NCBI GenBank assembly: GCA_032718475.1 | Contig: JAUCBJ010000110.1 | Span: forward strand, 1-38,817 | Direction of reading: 5' to 3' | Source: Nemertoderma westbladi | Lineage: Eukaryota > Xenacoelomorpha > Nemertodermatida > Nemertodermatidae | Length of the DNA stretch: 38,817 nt | Shown here: in pieces, positions 1 to 10,350 of the stretch | Position numbering within the stretch: the stretch's first letter is position 1 | Layout: each line of letters starts with the position of its first letter | Program-made: the position numbers and the translations under genes | Notes under the pieces: model-generated | The model's input: the letters and a program-made list of their open reading frames with translations, nothing else | Told to the model about the DNA's origin: nothing | Database searches by the model: none

Positions 1-168
1 CCTCCTAAAGGATTCCAACGCCTTGGAGGGGGGAACTGGTTAGCAAAGAAAACAAATCAGTCACATCCCAGAAAAACCTTTACAGTAGGTTTCAGAGTAT
101 TTTAGCGTATGGGGGAAAAACTGGGTTGCGGGGCGAAGGGCCAGTTACATCCCACAGAAGCTTTTACA
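1..168. other. Unique sequence left of the satellite
   Basis: Short non-coding stretch before the satellite. A motif of the form cagtYacatccca followed by a purine/pyrimidine-variable ctttacag occurs twice (near 57-86 and 141-169), so it may be the edge of another repeat. No gene is seen. Confidence 0.4.
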
Positions 169-2737
169 GGCTCTACCTTAAGAAGTTGCCACCAACACTC
201 ACTAATACAGTCTACTTTGGTTGAGGCTCTACCTTACTCACTAATACGGTCTACTTTGGTTGAGGCTCTACCTTACTCACTAATACGGTCTGCTTTGGTT
301 GAGGCTCTACCGTAAGAAGTTGCCGCCAACACTCACTAATACGGTCTACTTTGTTTGAGGCTCTACCTTAAGAAGTTGCCACCAACACTCACTAATACAG
401 TCTACTTTGGTTGAGGCTCTACCGTACTCACTAATACGGTCTACTTTGGTTGAGGCTCTACCGTAAGAAGTTGCCGCCAACACTCACTAATACGGTCTAC
501 TTTGGTTGAGGCTCTACCTTACTCACTAATACGGTCTACTTTGGTTGAGGCTCTACCTTACTCACTAATACGGTCTACTTTGGTTGAGGCTCTACCGTAA
601 GAAGTTGCCGCCAACACTCACTAATACGGTCTATTTTGTTTGAGGCTCTACCTTAAGAAGTTGCCACCAACACTCACTAATACAGTCTACTTTGGTTGAG
701 GCTCTACCTTACTCACTAATACGGTCTACTTTGGTTGAGGCTCTACCTTACTCACTAATACGGTCTACTTTGGTTGAGGCTCTACCGTAAGAAGTTGCCG
801 CCAACACTCACTAATACGGTCTACTTTGTTTGAGGCTCTACCTTAAGAAGTTGCCACCAACACTCACTAATACAGTCTACTTTGGTTGAGGCTCTACCGT
901 ACTCACTAATACGGTCTACTTTGGTCGAGGCTCTACCTTAAGAAGTTGCCGCCAACACTCACTTAATACGGTCTACTTTGTTTGAGGCTCTACCTTAAGA
1001 AGTTGCCACCAACACTCACTAATACAGTCTACTTTGGTTGAGGCTCTACCTTAAGAAGTTGCCGCCAACACTCACTGATAAGGTCTACTTTGGTTGAGGC
1101 TCTACCTTAAGAAGTTGCCACCAACACTCACTAATACGGTCTACTTTGGTTGAGGCTCTACCTTAAGAAGTTGCCGCCAACACTCACTAATACGGTCTAC
1201 TTTGGTTGAGGCTCTACCTTAAGAAGTTGCCGCCAACACTCACTGATAAGGTCTACTTTGGTTGAGGCTCTACCTTACTCACTAATACGGTCTACTTTGG
1301 TTGAGGTTCTACCTTACTCACTAATACGGTCTACTTTGGTTGAGGCTCTACCGTAAGAAGTTGCCGCCAACACTCACTAATACGGTCTACTTTGGCTGAG
1401 GCTCTACCTTAAGAAGTTGCCACCAACACTCACTAATACGGTCTACTTTGGTTGAGGCTCTACCTTAAGAAGTTGCCGCCAACACTCACTAATACGGTCA
1501 ACTTTGGCTGAGGCTCTACCTTAAGAAGTTGCTGCAAACACTCACTGATAAGGTCTACTTTGGTTGAGGCTCTATCTTAAGTACCAGTTAAATAACTGGG
1601 AGCAAATCTTGGGAAAAGAGTAGCGCCCACCCCTACCCTCGGGTAGCAGCTATCGAAAGAGGAGCCTTCGGATCGCCTCCGGCTTCGGCCGACTGTTTGC
1701 TTTGCTTGCTACCTTAAGAAGTTGCCGCCAACACTCACTAATACAGTCTACTTTGGTTGAGGCTCTACCTTACTCACTAATACGGTCTACTTTGGTTGAG
1801 GCTCTACCTTAAGAAGTTGCCGCCAACACTCACTAATACGGTCTACTTTGGTTGAGGCGCCAACACTCACTAATACGGTCTACTTTGGTTGAGGCTCTAC
1901 CTTAAGAAGTTGCCGCCAACACTCACTAATAAGGTCTACTTTGGTTGAGGCTCTACCTTAAGAAGTTGCCGCCAACACTCACTAATAAGGTCTACTTTGG
2001 TTGAGGCTCTACCTTAAGAAGTTGCCGCCAACACTCACTAATAAGGTCTACTTTGGTTGAGGCTCTACCTTAAGAAGTTGCCGCCAACACTCACTAATAA
2101 GGTCTACTTTGGTTGAGGCTCTACCTTAAGAAGTTGCCGCCAACACTCACTAATAAGGTCTACTTTGGTTGAGGCTCTACCTTAAGAAGTTGCCGCCAAC
2201 ACTCACTAATAAGGTCTACTTTGGTTGAGGCTCTACCTTAAGAAGTTGCCACCAACACTCACTGAGAAGGTCTACTTTTGTTGAGGCTCTACCTTAAGAA
2301 GTTGCCGCCAACACTCACTAATACAGTCTACTTTGGTTGAGGCTCTACCTTAAGAAGTTGCCGCCAACACTCACTAATACGGTCTACTTTGGTTGAGGCG
2401 CCAACACTCACTAATACGGTCTACTTTGGTTGAGGCTCTACCTTAAGAAGTTGCCGCCAACACTCACTATAATACGGTCTACTTTGTTTGAGGCTCTACC
2501 TTACTCACTAATACGGTCAACTTTGGTTGAGGCTCTACCTTACTCACTAATACGGTCTACTTTGGTTGAGGCTCTACCTTAAGAAGTTGCCGCCAACACT
2601 CACTGATAAGGTCTACTTTGGTTGAGGCGCCAACACTCACTAATACGGTCTACTTTGGTTGAGGCTCTACCTTAAGAAGTTGCCGCCAACACTCACTGAT
2701 AAGGTCTACTTTGGTTGAGGCTCTACCTTAAGAAGTT
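169..2737. repeat. Satellite array with 56/39/37-bp unit variants
   Basis: Roughly fifty head-to-tail units, interrupted once at 1582-1708. The long unit is 56 bp (gttgaggctctaccttaaga, then agttgccgccaacactcact, then aatacggtctactttg). A 39-bp form lacks 17 bp between ctacctta and ctcacta. A 37-bp form joins gttgaggc directly to gccaacactcac (near 1855, 2397 and 2625). Linked variants recur together in the first kilobase: tttgtttgag, then gccacc, then tacagtc. The middle part (about 1900-2260) is more homogeneous 56-bp units carrying aataaggtc. Open frames inside are translation of the repeat, not genes. Confidence 0.97.
1582..1708. other. 127-bp non-satellite interruption
   Basis: The satellite stops after ctatcttaag and resumes at ctaccttaag. 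The inserted stretch is GC-richer than the array. It contains the perfect inverted repeats CAGTTA-aa-TAACTG (about 1585-1598) and CTACCC-tc-GGGTAG (about 1634-1647), then cctccggcttcggccga. No coding potential is seen. It could be a small insertion or a relic of the sequence on which the array grew. Confidence 0.6.
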
Positions 2738-3009
2738 AAGTAAACATTTTAAGTTTTAAGTAGGAACTACAATGAATGAAGATCTTAAGAAAACAAAACT
2801 TTTATTAAAGCACTTTCAAAAGAAAAATTGATACAATTTAATTTACTTCAGATATCGAACTTGACGTTTTATTCAGATTTAATGAAATATTCGCGGTGGA
2901 TAATTTTCACTATTTTTGATGCTCTAGCTTTAAACATAATTATTAATACAGTATCTTTAGAAGTAAAACTTAATAGAAACACATTATGTAGATGCCAATT
3001 GGATTTGAC
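2738..3009. other. AT-rich unique sequence
   Basis: AT-rich flank of the satellite. A 70-codon open frame (2828-3040) has no recognisable motif and is probably chance. Confidence 0.5.
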
Positions 3010-3510
3010 TAGAACTAACGAGAGACGAATAATTGTATGACTGAATAGACATGATATATATGGTTGTAGTGCAATTAATTTCTAAGAAATTCCGTCTTCT
3101 ATTTAAGTTGTATGGTCACATATTTTAAATTGATTAAATCCGAATATTTGCCAATTCGAAAACAAAACCCTTTAATAATCTCAGATTGGCGTCGCTTACG
3201 TTTGCAACACAACACCTTCACATTATTGGAATCGATATAGCAGTCCCCAGTTTTCCGACGATTCCTAGCGAGACCAGGGTATATTACTGTAGCTATTTTA
3301 TTGTGACTAGAGAGGTAATAAGTGACGAATATTTGTTAGACATAATAATAGATGTGGTTGTAGTGGAATTAATTTCTACGGATTAAGTGCGTTCTTTATA
3401 CAAGTTGCCAAGTCAATACAAGTGATTAAAATACAGATTTTTGTTGTCATTGCCAATTCAAAAACAAAATACAGTATTAATATCGCAGACTGGCGTCACT
3501 TACGATCCAA
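3010..3510. repeat. Diverged two-copy tandem duplication
   Basis: Two related segments of about 200 bp, offset by roughly 290-300 bp. The first (about 3010-3200) and second (about 3305-3505) share, in the same order, gacgaatattg-like text, ggttgtagtg, aattaatttcta, a gccaattcraaaacaaaa block and gaytggcgtc followed by cttacg. Neither has a maintained reading frame. This looks like an old tandem duplication in intergenic DNA. Confidence 0.65.
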
Positions 3511-3617
3511 CTATTCTCCTTCACGGGATGACCCTATCGTTATTTAAATCGATGGATACTATGTGCACTAAGTCATATCTGAACCCTATATGAACCCAAT
3601 CTGGACCCAATCTATAA

Positions 3618-4310
3618 AGGAGCCGTTAAAATTACTAGAATCACTATTTCCTGATTGGTTTTAAACTGGGTACCTAGTAACGTCATCAGCTGGTTTCAAA
3701 ATGCCATACTACAGATATGGTGACAGGAAAATAGTGATTCTAGTAATTTTAACGACTATTTTAAGGGCCTTAAAAATACTAGAGTCACTATTCCTGGAAC
3801 CCTTAAAACAACTATAAACACTATTATTAAATATAAAGAAGTTATCAGGATACAGAAAATCCTACAGTAGGCCTACTCAACTTTGTAAACTTTTGACATA
3901 CAGTACTACTTGTGTACCACGTTTGGTATAATTTCATCTAAAAGATTTGCTGAGTTACTGTATTAGCATTCAAAGATTAGACGGACCGACCGACCAACCG
4001 CCTGGCAGACCGACAGATAGACGCGAGGTTGAGATTGGTACCCGTCTTCTAAGCTCGCACACCTTCGTGGCTCGCCCCACATTGTTAGACAATTTAACGG
4101 GTGCTTGTCAGTTCTGTCACTGGCCCTGTGTTACCGGATAGTGACTCTAGTATTTTTATGGCCCTTAAAATAGTTCTTAAAATTACTAGAATCACTATTT
4201 CCTGTCGCCATATCAGCAATATGGCATTTTGAAACCAGCTGATGGCGATGCTAGGTACACAGTTTAAAACCAATCAGGAAATAGTGATTCTAGTAATTTT
4301 AACGGCTCCT
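3618..4310. mobile_element. Foldback element with ~174-bp inverted arms
   Basis: The left arm (3618-3792) and right arm (4138-4310) are nearly perfect reverse complements, starting AGGAGCCGTTAAAATTACTA and ending with its complement. Each arm is itself a foldback: a 29-bp block starting gttaaaattactagaatcac at 3625-3653 reappears inverted at 3724-3753, and the same pair occurs in the right arm. The 29-mer is thus present four times. The middle (3793-4137) encodes no transposase. No clear target duplication was identified (flanks ctataa and aatctc). A non-autonomous DNA transposon or foldback element is the natural reading. Confidence 0.85.
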
Positions 4311-4896
4311 AATCTCTACCAAACTGGATACCAAATCTTAAAGGATTACTAATTAAATTGACTGCAGCATGTATACTGTATTGTAAAATTGTACCGGCAC
4401 ACCTACTGTACTCTTGAAATAATTTATTGTATAACAATTTATGTACCGGTAATTAATAATATTTAATTATTTATATTATTGCAGTTTATCTGGAAAGACA
4501 AAAAAAGAGGAGAAGTCCAAGGATAGTAGGCCTACCATTGAAACGGGGAAAGAGAGGGTCTCGAGGCCTTCTATGGCTGGGCAGGGAACAATGCCTGCCG
4601 CCACATCTAAATGTAAATGATGATGGCGTGGATGGCGACGTAGAGGAAGAGTAGGCGTACTTCAAACTCAGTATATTAATCTTATCATAAACAATTTTAA
4701 TATATTTATCTCTATATACTGTATACTAAAGTATACGGCAATCTTATGTTTGTGGGGCGAGCCACGAAATTTAGCGAGCTTGGCATATACCCATATGGTA
4801 ATCCACTAATACCTATACATACATACTGTAGCATAACCACTATTTTAAGAACTTGTGTGTCGGTCTGCCTGTCTGTCGGTCTAATCATTGAATGCT
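3965..4896. repeat. Second inverted-repeat pair, interleaved with the foldback
   Basis: The outer motif agcattcaaagattagac at 3965 pairs with gtctaatcattgaatgct ending at 4896. The inner motif ttcgtggctcgccccac ending at 4080 pairs with gtggggcgagccacgaa at 4752-4768, with aagctcgc also conserved on both sides. The arms are 3965-4080 and 4752-4896. The pair overlaps the foldback element in an A-B-A'-B' order. No transposase is present between the arms. Confidence 0.75.
4485..4654 (+). CDS. Candidate terminal exon of an unrecognised gene
   Basis: An AT-rich tract ending ttatattattgcag (4471-4484) looks like a 3' splice site. From it one frame stays open for 56 codons to TAG at 4652-4654. The predicted peptide is basic at first (KKRRSPR, then KRGKRGSRG), has LLWLGREQC in the middle and ends in an acidic tail (NDDGVDGDVEEE). 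The segment is GC-richer than its surroundings. It begins in codon phase 2, so it would need an upstream exon that I cannot identify. It lies between the arms of the interleaved inverted repeat, so it could be a captured exon, a real last exon or chance. Confidence 0.22.
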
Positions 4897-5163
4897 TACT
4901 TATCAGGAACTCTGCACTTTATTGAACTAAACTTTGTATGAATGATCTATGAAAAAAGTGTATCAGTAGAGTAAGCAAGTGTAAAAGTAGCTATGAAAGT
5001 TTGCATACATACAGACTTCTACAGTTCCCCTGTCGGCCGACCGCTTGGAGGCTTCATGACTAAAGATCAAATGTCCTCCGTTAACATTGCTTTTAATCGT
5101 TCAAGCTGAAAATTTGACAGATATGTACTACTGTGGACTATCAACTGTGCCTAATCCGCCTGC
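4897..5163. other. Intergenic, nothing recognised
   Basis: Non-coding, low-complexity AT-rich stretch between two repeat elements. No gene or repeat is identified. Confidence 0.4.
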
Positions 5164-5167
5164 ATTT

Positions 5168-6238
5168 GTGGCGTGACACCTAGAAAAGGGGTTAACTGGT
5201 CATCTGGACGATTTTGAGTTATTTATAAAAGTGAATAGAAAATTTATTTACCTTTCGAATGCGCTATAATACTTACCTTGAATGTTATTTTAAATATTCG
5301 AAAAATGAATTTGAAGTAGTCGTGTCTATCAAAAATCCATTTACGAGACCCCATTTCCAGAGGTGAAAGTGAAATCATGCTAAATATTCCATAAATTAAG
5401 TAGTTGAAATTAGTTTCTGATGTCAATTCGAAGTGTACTGTAGTTGGGTTTTTTGGGTTCCTAATTCCATTGGAAATTAAAAAAATTTGGTCTGACCACG
5501 AAAATTTTTATTTTTTTAGCCAAATTTTGGAATGAAATGTGCAAGTACTCCAAAAAATTGCAACGTTACCAGATCGTATATCCGATTGAAAATTCAGTCC
5601 AATGGGGGTTTTTTGGGGCGCTGTTCACCATGGTAACAAAATGAAATTGATTGGAACAATGCAAATTGCGATTTTTGAATCTTTGATTTATCAAAAGTGC
5701 TAGGAATGGGTCTTTTCATTTTTGTGCCCATTTGGAGAATCTAACCAAATTATGAATGTTACCGATGGAATCAACGCATGCGAAAACCTTCGTAGGATCA
5801 AAGATATGGCTAATATATCGACTTAGAAAATGTGAAAATTTCGAGCTACTTGCAAAAAAATTACATAAATATTTTCATAAAAATTATATATTTCACGATG
5901 GAATTTGATAGGGAAGTGTTAATAAGGATATCAGCACTCTAATAATCCAAAAATCAGCTTGTATAAGGTCACTGAACGAAGGTGAACCTAAAAGTCGGTA
6001 TTCTCCAGTCCAAAAGTGCCAATATCGGTGAAAGGATGTCCTTATAACTCGACAACTGCTTGTGCTAGCGAAATTTTATTTTAGGATTCTGAAAGAGGAT
6101 AAAATTTAGTCTAAGTGGGGCAAAAAATTCAGCACCTACACTCAAGCTTCACTACTGTTAAACTTCTAAATGTTTAACTGCGTTTTTCTCGAATTGTGAT
6201 TTTGAATAGTTAAGCACCTTTCTAGGGTGTCACGCCAC
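5168..6238. mobile_element. Non-autonomous TIR element (1,071 bp) with 4-bp target duplication
   Basis: The ends are imperfect inverted repeats of about 30 bp: GTGGCGTGACACCTAGAAAA at the left and the complement of GTGGCGTGACACCCTAGAAA at the right, continuing through a shared TTAACT. ATTT lies immediately outside on both sides (5164-5167 and 6239-6242) in direct orientation, as expected of a target-site duplication. The interior is AT-rich with many stops and no transposase. A near-palindromic ttcaccatggtaac lies near 5626-5640. The superfamily is not assigned. Confidence 0.75.
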
Positions 6239-6242
6239 ATTT

Positions 6243-7265
6243 CTCTATTCTGCTGCTAGAATTCGAAATATCTAATAGTGAAATAGTATGACATTGACTA
6301 GAAAATTGGCTGTGTCTTTGTCGGATGCTGCTCCATCTTGACATACAGTACTGTATAAAGTCACCCATCATTCGTCATTGGTATTTTGGGAAAGACGGAT
6401 TTCGTATATCTACTGTAGTAGATATTAGTACAGTGTACTTTATTATATTAAAACGTGCACTTTTTAATAAGACTTGAACTAAATACAGTAAGCTATTATT
6501 AGAAGTATAAACTTAATTACACCATCACTCATCAATAATTACACTCATCAGTTATCCTTATCCGTAACCTGGGAAACGGCCCCAATGAGCAGTTTATTCT
6601 GCGGAGGGGTCTTTCTGTATTAGATAAATAAAATAAAGTACACTAATTATTTATAACTAATACATTCTCAGTTAGCTTATAATACAAACATAGGAGAAAC
6701 CAATATAATATACAGTACATGTACAAGCCAAGCCTCCTTATGAAAGTTTGTGAAATGTTCCATTAAGTCTACCCAACAGCCGTTGGTACCGAGCTGGCAC
6801 CCTGGTACAGTTTTTTGGTTTTGTTAGTTTAATCGACAGCTGTTGTAAACGTCCCAGATATACAAAACCTACTAAGCCTTTACATTACAATTGAGTTTAG
6901 CCTGAGTTGATGACAGTATTATAACGATGACAATAGACCCTATAGATACATACGATATATAAATGATGTATTGCTTGACATTACACTAACTGACTGAATA
7001 GAGATAGAACAATAATTAACGATATAATATGTACTGTATACGTTACTGCAATTGACAATAAGTAGTGAAATGTTGTTCAGCCGTCAAAGTGTAGTTGTGG
7101 ATATTTAATTTCGCGTTCTATAATGTTGATAATGTGCTAATATTTCGAATATCGCACATCGAATCGTTCCCAACTTTTTTATTCAACAACTAGATACTAA
7201 TTGATAAATAGTCGCGTTTACAATTTTTGCGTACCAGCTTGAGTTGTTGAGATGTTGGATGGTTA
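6243..7265. other. About 1 kb of intergenic DNA, nothing recognised
   Basis: AT-rich DNA with many stops on both strands, several TACAGTA/TACTGTA words and short tracts such as aataaaataaag near 6630. I see no gene, tRNA or element boundary here. Confidence 0.4.
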
Positions 7266-7409
<144 letters not shown>

Positions 7410-7639
7410 ACCACATCGTGTTTTTGAACGGCTCAACTCTTGACAAGAACTACCCTGTCTAAAGAGAGGTTCGTTATAAGAACTAACTACTACAAAATAT
7501 TTATAGAAGGAAGTAGGATGTCGGAACCAGTGTCGAAATTACTAGCTTAACCTACCTAAAACACTAGCTACCATAAAATTTTGTATCTTACTAAACGAGG
7601 ATGCTTCAAGCTGTCAAGTACCCAGGTAGCACATGACGT

Positions 7640-8160
7640 CCACGAAAGAAATTGAACGTTCATATTTGGTACTGATTTCCTGCATTACTGATTTCCTGAA
7701 CATCAATGAAATACAGTATCTTTCAAAATAGGTAAAAATTGCTGACGTTGTGAGTAATAATATAACAAATTGAGACGTTCACATTAGGTACTGTAATTTA
7801 ACGTCCTAACTTTACCGAAATTGAAAATGAACCAAAACAAACGAATATTAAACGTTCAAATTGCGTTTAGTATTGAGTACATTTTTTTTGTACCTAAATA
7901 TGTACGTTGTTTGAACGTTTATGAACGTTCAAACATAATTTACTTTAATTATATGTCAATGGCATGTTCAAACTTGTTCGTAACACAATTATCTGATTAT
8001 TTATAATTGTACAATTATACCTTATTTGAAAAGATTGTGTAATCGTATACCAGCAATCAACAGACATTGTTTTCGATTTAAATAATGTTCATACCAAGTG
8101 AGATAGCGGTGACATCGAATAAATTCGTTATACTTCTTAGTTTGAACATTTACGTTCTAT
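7640..8160. repeat. Cluster of AACGTT(CA) palindromic motifs
   Basis: Variants of TGAACGTTCA or its half recur: near 7650 (ttgaacgttcat), 7770 (agacgttcac), 7850 (aaacgttcaaa), 7909-7934, 7967 (atgttcaaac), 8083 (atgttcat) and 8140 (tttgaacattt). The 7909-7934 copy is a perfect 11-bp inverted repeat (GTTTGAACGTT-tatg-AACGTTCAAAC). The cluster lies just past the 3' end of the minus-strand RING relic. It could be a set of binding sites, a degenerate short repeat, or a virus-style homologous region. The function is unknown. Confidence 0.55.
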
Positions 8161-8172
8161 ACCACGCCCGTA

Positions 8173-8748
8173 TCATTTAGTACTGGAAATATGACTTAGA
8201 GTATGTTCCGTCAAAGTGCGAATTACTCTCATACACAAATCATTGCAAAGAATACCTTCATCAAGTTTCAAATAATACTTTTTTGGTTTTATACCTCTCG
8301 AAGATGATTCATCTTTATATGTCTTAAAGTAAATATCAAAACTACGCAAATTCTTATTTAATTTTACTGTGATATTTTTATGTTCTTCATCAAACAACCA
8401 AGGTACCATAAAGCCACCTTTTTTCACTATATATCGATAAAAAATATTCTGTGATATTGTAAATAACTCGTTAATTTCGTTACCTTTTCCTGAAATGTAG
8501 ATAGAATTCCGCAGCTCTTTCCAATAATATGGATTATATAACTTGTTTACTCTGCAAAGTGTCTGTACTCTACAAATTGGACAAATTTTAGTACAATCAT
8601 TAATTTCAACATATTAATCAATACATGTCATGCAAGTTCCATGCTTATTAATATATATGTAATAATCAAGATGTTTTAAATTAGAATAACAAATACTACA
8701 ATTTGTGTTTATTAAAATATTAATTTTTCTTAAATAACCAAACCAAAA
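8173..8748 (-). pseudogene. Degenerate RING-finger-like gene
   Basis: Translating from the complement of 8748 gives an open frame with no in-frame Met. It contains CSIC (8700-8689), then a KHGTCMTC block, then an in-frame TAA (8616-8614), then CTKICPICR and about 130 further codons ending in TGA at 8173. C-x2-C, H-x2-C-x2-C and C-x2-C in this order are the skeleton of a C3HC4 RING, which usually marks an E3 ubiquitin ligase. The third ligand position, expected two residues before the His, is Asn here. After the stop, 84 codons from Met at 8427 are open. The part after the RING is unrecognised. The internal stop, missing start and altered ligand argue for a relic, unless an intron or recoding is involved. 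BEL1 begins 25 bp upstream of the frame. Confidence 0.55.
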
Positions 8749-8772
8749 TCATTAAAATGTTGATAAAATATT

Positions 8773-9350
8773 TGTAAAGGCTTTTGCGTAATTAGCCGGA
8801 TACATATAACGATTGCGACTTACATTAAGTGGTTTGAAGTGAATCTAATGCTATTTTATAGGCCCTACACGTATTGTCTGTTGTTCTCCTTATATGTGAC
8901 TAAAATTAGTGAAGGTCGGCAGATTAGTGTGCAGCATTGTGCAGTATTGTGTATGACTGTGATCGATAACAAAGCATCTCCTAAAGAATGCGCCATATAC
9001 GTGAATCTATAGCCATCCCGTTGTGTCTAGTTTAAGTCATAACTCTGTTTATATATTTAAAGCGCCACGTCCTAAAGGAACTGTTAATATTTCCCGAAAG
9101 TGAATAATATTGTCAGAGATTATATATATTAAGATCAGTCGAATAATACAGTAGGCCTATCCCGCAATACGATTACAGTAGGCTTCCGAATCCAGTCTCC
9201 CGGGTATATCCAGCGGGTGAATGATCGCGCATAGACTGGTTTCGGCTAATGTAGTGTATCAAATATTTGTCGTAGGCTAAAGACTATCTATTATCTAGAA
9301 GACATCCTAATTTGGCAGGTTAAACTGCTAAAGGTCTGAAAGCGCGAACA
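8773..9350 (+). repeat. BEL1 5' LTR, internally deleted
   Basis: 578 bp, against 1,159 bp for the 3' copy. After TGTAAAGG...TTAGCCGG (CCGG at 8796-8799) the sequence jumps straight to ATACATATAACG. In the 3' LTR those two points are 584 bp apart, each preceded by CCGG. The rest matches the 3' LTR apart from a few substitutions and small indels near 8969, 9060 and 9150-9175. The missing part is U3, which normally carries the promoter, so this copy may not be transcribed from its own LTR. Confidence 0.92.
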
Positions 9351-9545
9351 ATAACGGATATATCGTCTAATTGCAGGGTAGGCAATAAATACAGTTTAAT
9401 ATTGTTCTGGTAAGAACAATAACGGATATAAAGTTCGGATTGCGGTGTAGGCAATAAATACAGTTTAATATTGTCCTGGTAAGAACAATAACGGATATTG
9501 CTTCTGTATTTCAGTAGGCAATAAAGCTGAAGTACCGGTCAACCG
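9346..9545 (+). repeat. Triplicated LTR/leader junction repeat (68-69 bp)
   Basis: GAACAATAACGGATAT occurs at 9346, 9414 and 9483. The first two copies are followed by a variable core and then ggcaataaatacagtttaat. Each unit contains AATAAA (9384, 9453, 9520). The first GAACA is the last five bases of the LTR, so the repeat unit spans the LTR end. No clean primer-binding site starting TGG is visible directly after the LTR. tggtaagaacaataac at about 9409 and 9479 is the nearest candidate. Confidence 0.8.
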
Positions 9546-9770
9546 GTACCTAGTAGGCCTGACTACCTAACCACCCGGACCGGTACCTACAGCAGTACAG
9601 GTACAGCAGTATTATTCGATTTTGATAATTATATACCGGTAGGCCTTAATAATTAATCAGGGACTGCAGCCCTGGTTTTTTATTGAGATTTTACTTATTT
9701 CTGTCAGTTTTATTTACTTGTAGGTTAATATTGAGCAGAAGGCGTGTAAGCCTGCTCAGATTGTACAGAT

Positions 9771-10350
9771 AATTTGTAGGCTGGACTGTTGTCTAACTGT
9801 TGTTAAGTCTGAACGGATTGCAGTGTGTGTAGAGCATCTGTCCGATAAAGTGCTAGTTAGGAACGTAGGGGCTTCAAGTGCTGTGAGGTAAACCCCCTTT
9901 GAAAGAATAAGTCGTACTACTAGGTTAGAACGCATACTAACTAATCATTTCGGAGTCTGCATATACTGTAGTTTATTTAGGCTTGATAGTAGTCTGCCAT
10001 CGTTTGGTCTGTACTTTGTTTGTGTAGTCTGTACAGGTAGCGTATAATTCTTATTTAGATAATTTGTAGGCTGGATAGTTGTCTGGCTGTTGTTAGGTCT
10101 GAGGAAATTTCGGTGTGTGTAGAGTGTATGTCCGATAAAGTGCCAGTTGGGAACGTAGGGGCTTCCAGTGTTGTGAGGTAAACCCCCTCTGAAAGAATAA
10201 GTCGTACTACTAGGTTAGAATGCATACTAACTAACCATTTCGGAGTCTGCATATACCATAGTTTGTTTAGGCTTGATAGTAGTCTGTCAGTATTTGGTCT
10301 GCATTTTGTTTGAGTAGTCTGTACGCGTAGCGTAATATTTATTATTCAGA
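9771..10350 (+). repeat. 290-bp tandem duplication in the BEL1 leader
   Basis: 9771-10060 and 10061-10350 are direct copies, both starting aatttgtaggctgga. Shared landmarks include cagtgtgtgtagag versus cggtgtgtgtagag, cgataaagtgc, aagtcgtactactaggttag and cggagtctgcatatac. Divergence is modest. The duplication is non-coding and lies in the untranslated leader. Confidence 0.88.

Noticed and set aside
109-315. 68-codon open frame at the array start
   Set aside because: Most of it is the translated satellite unit.
169-2737. CRISPR-like array of regular repeats
   Set aside because: Units are contiguous with no unique spacers, lengths vary and the host is eukaryotic. It is a satellite.
5244-5426. 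60-codon minus-strand open frame
   Set aside because: Lies inside the TIR element, has no motif, and the length is within chance for AT-rich DNA.
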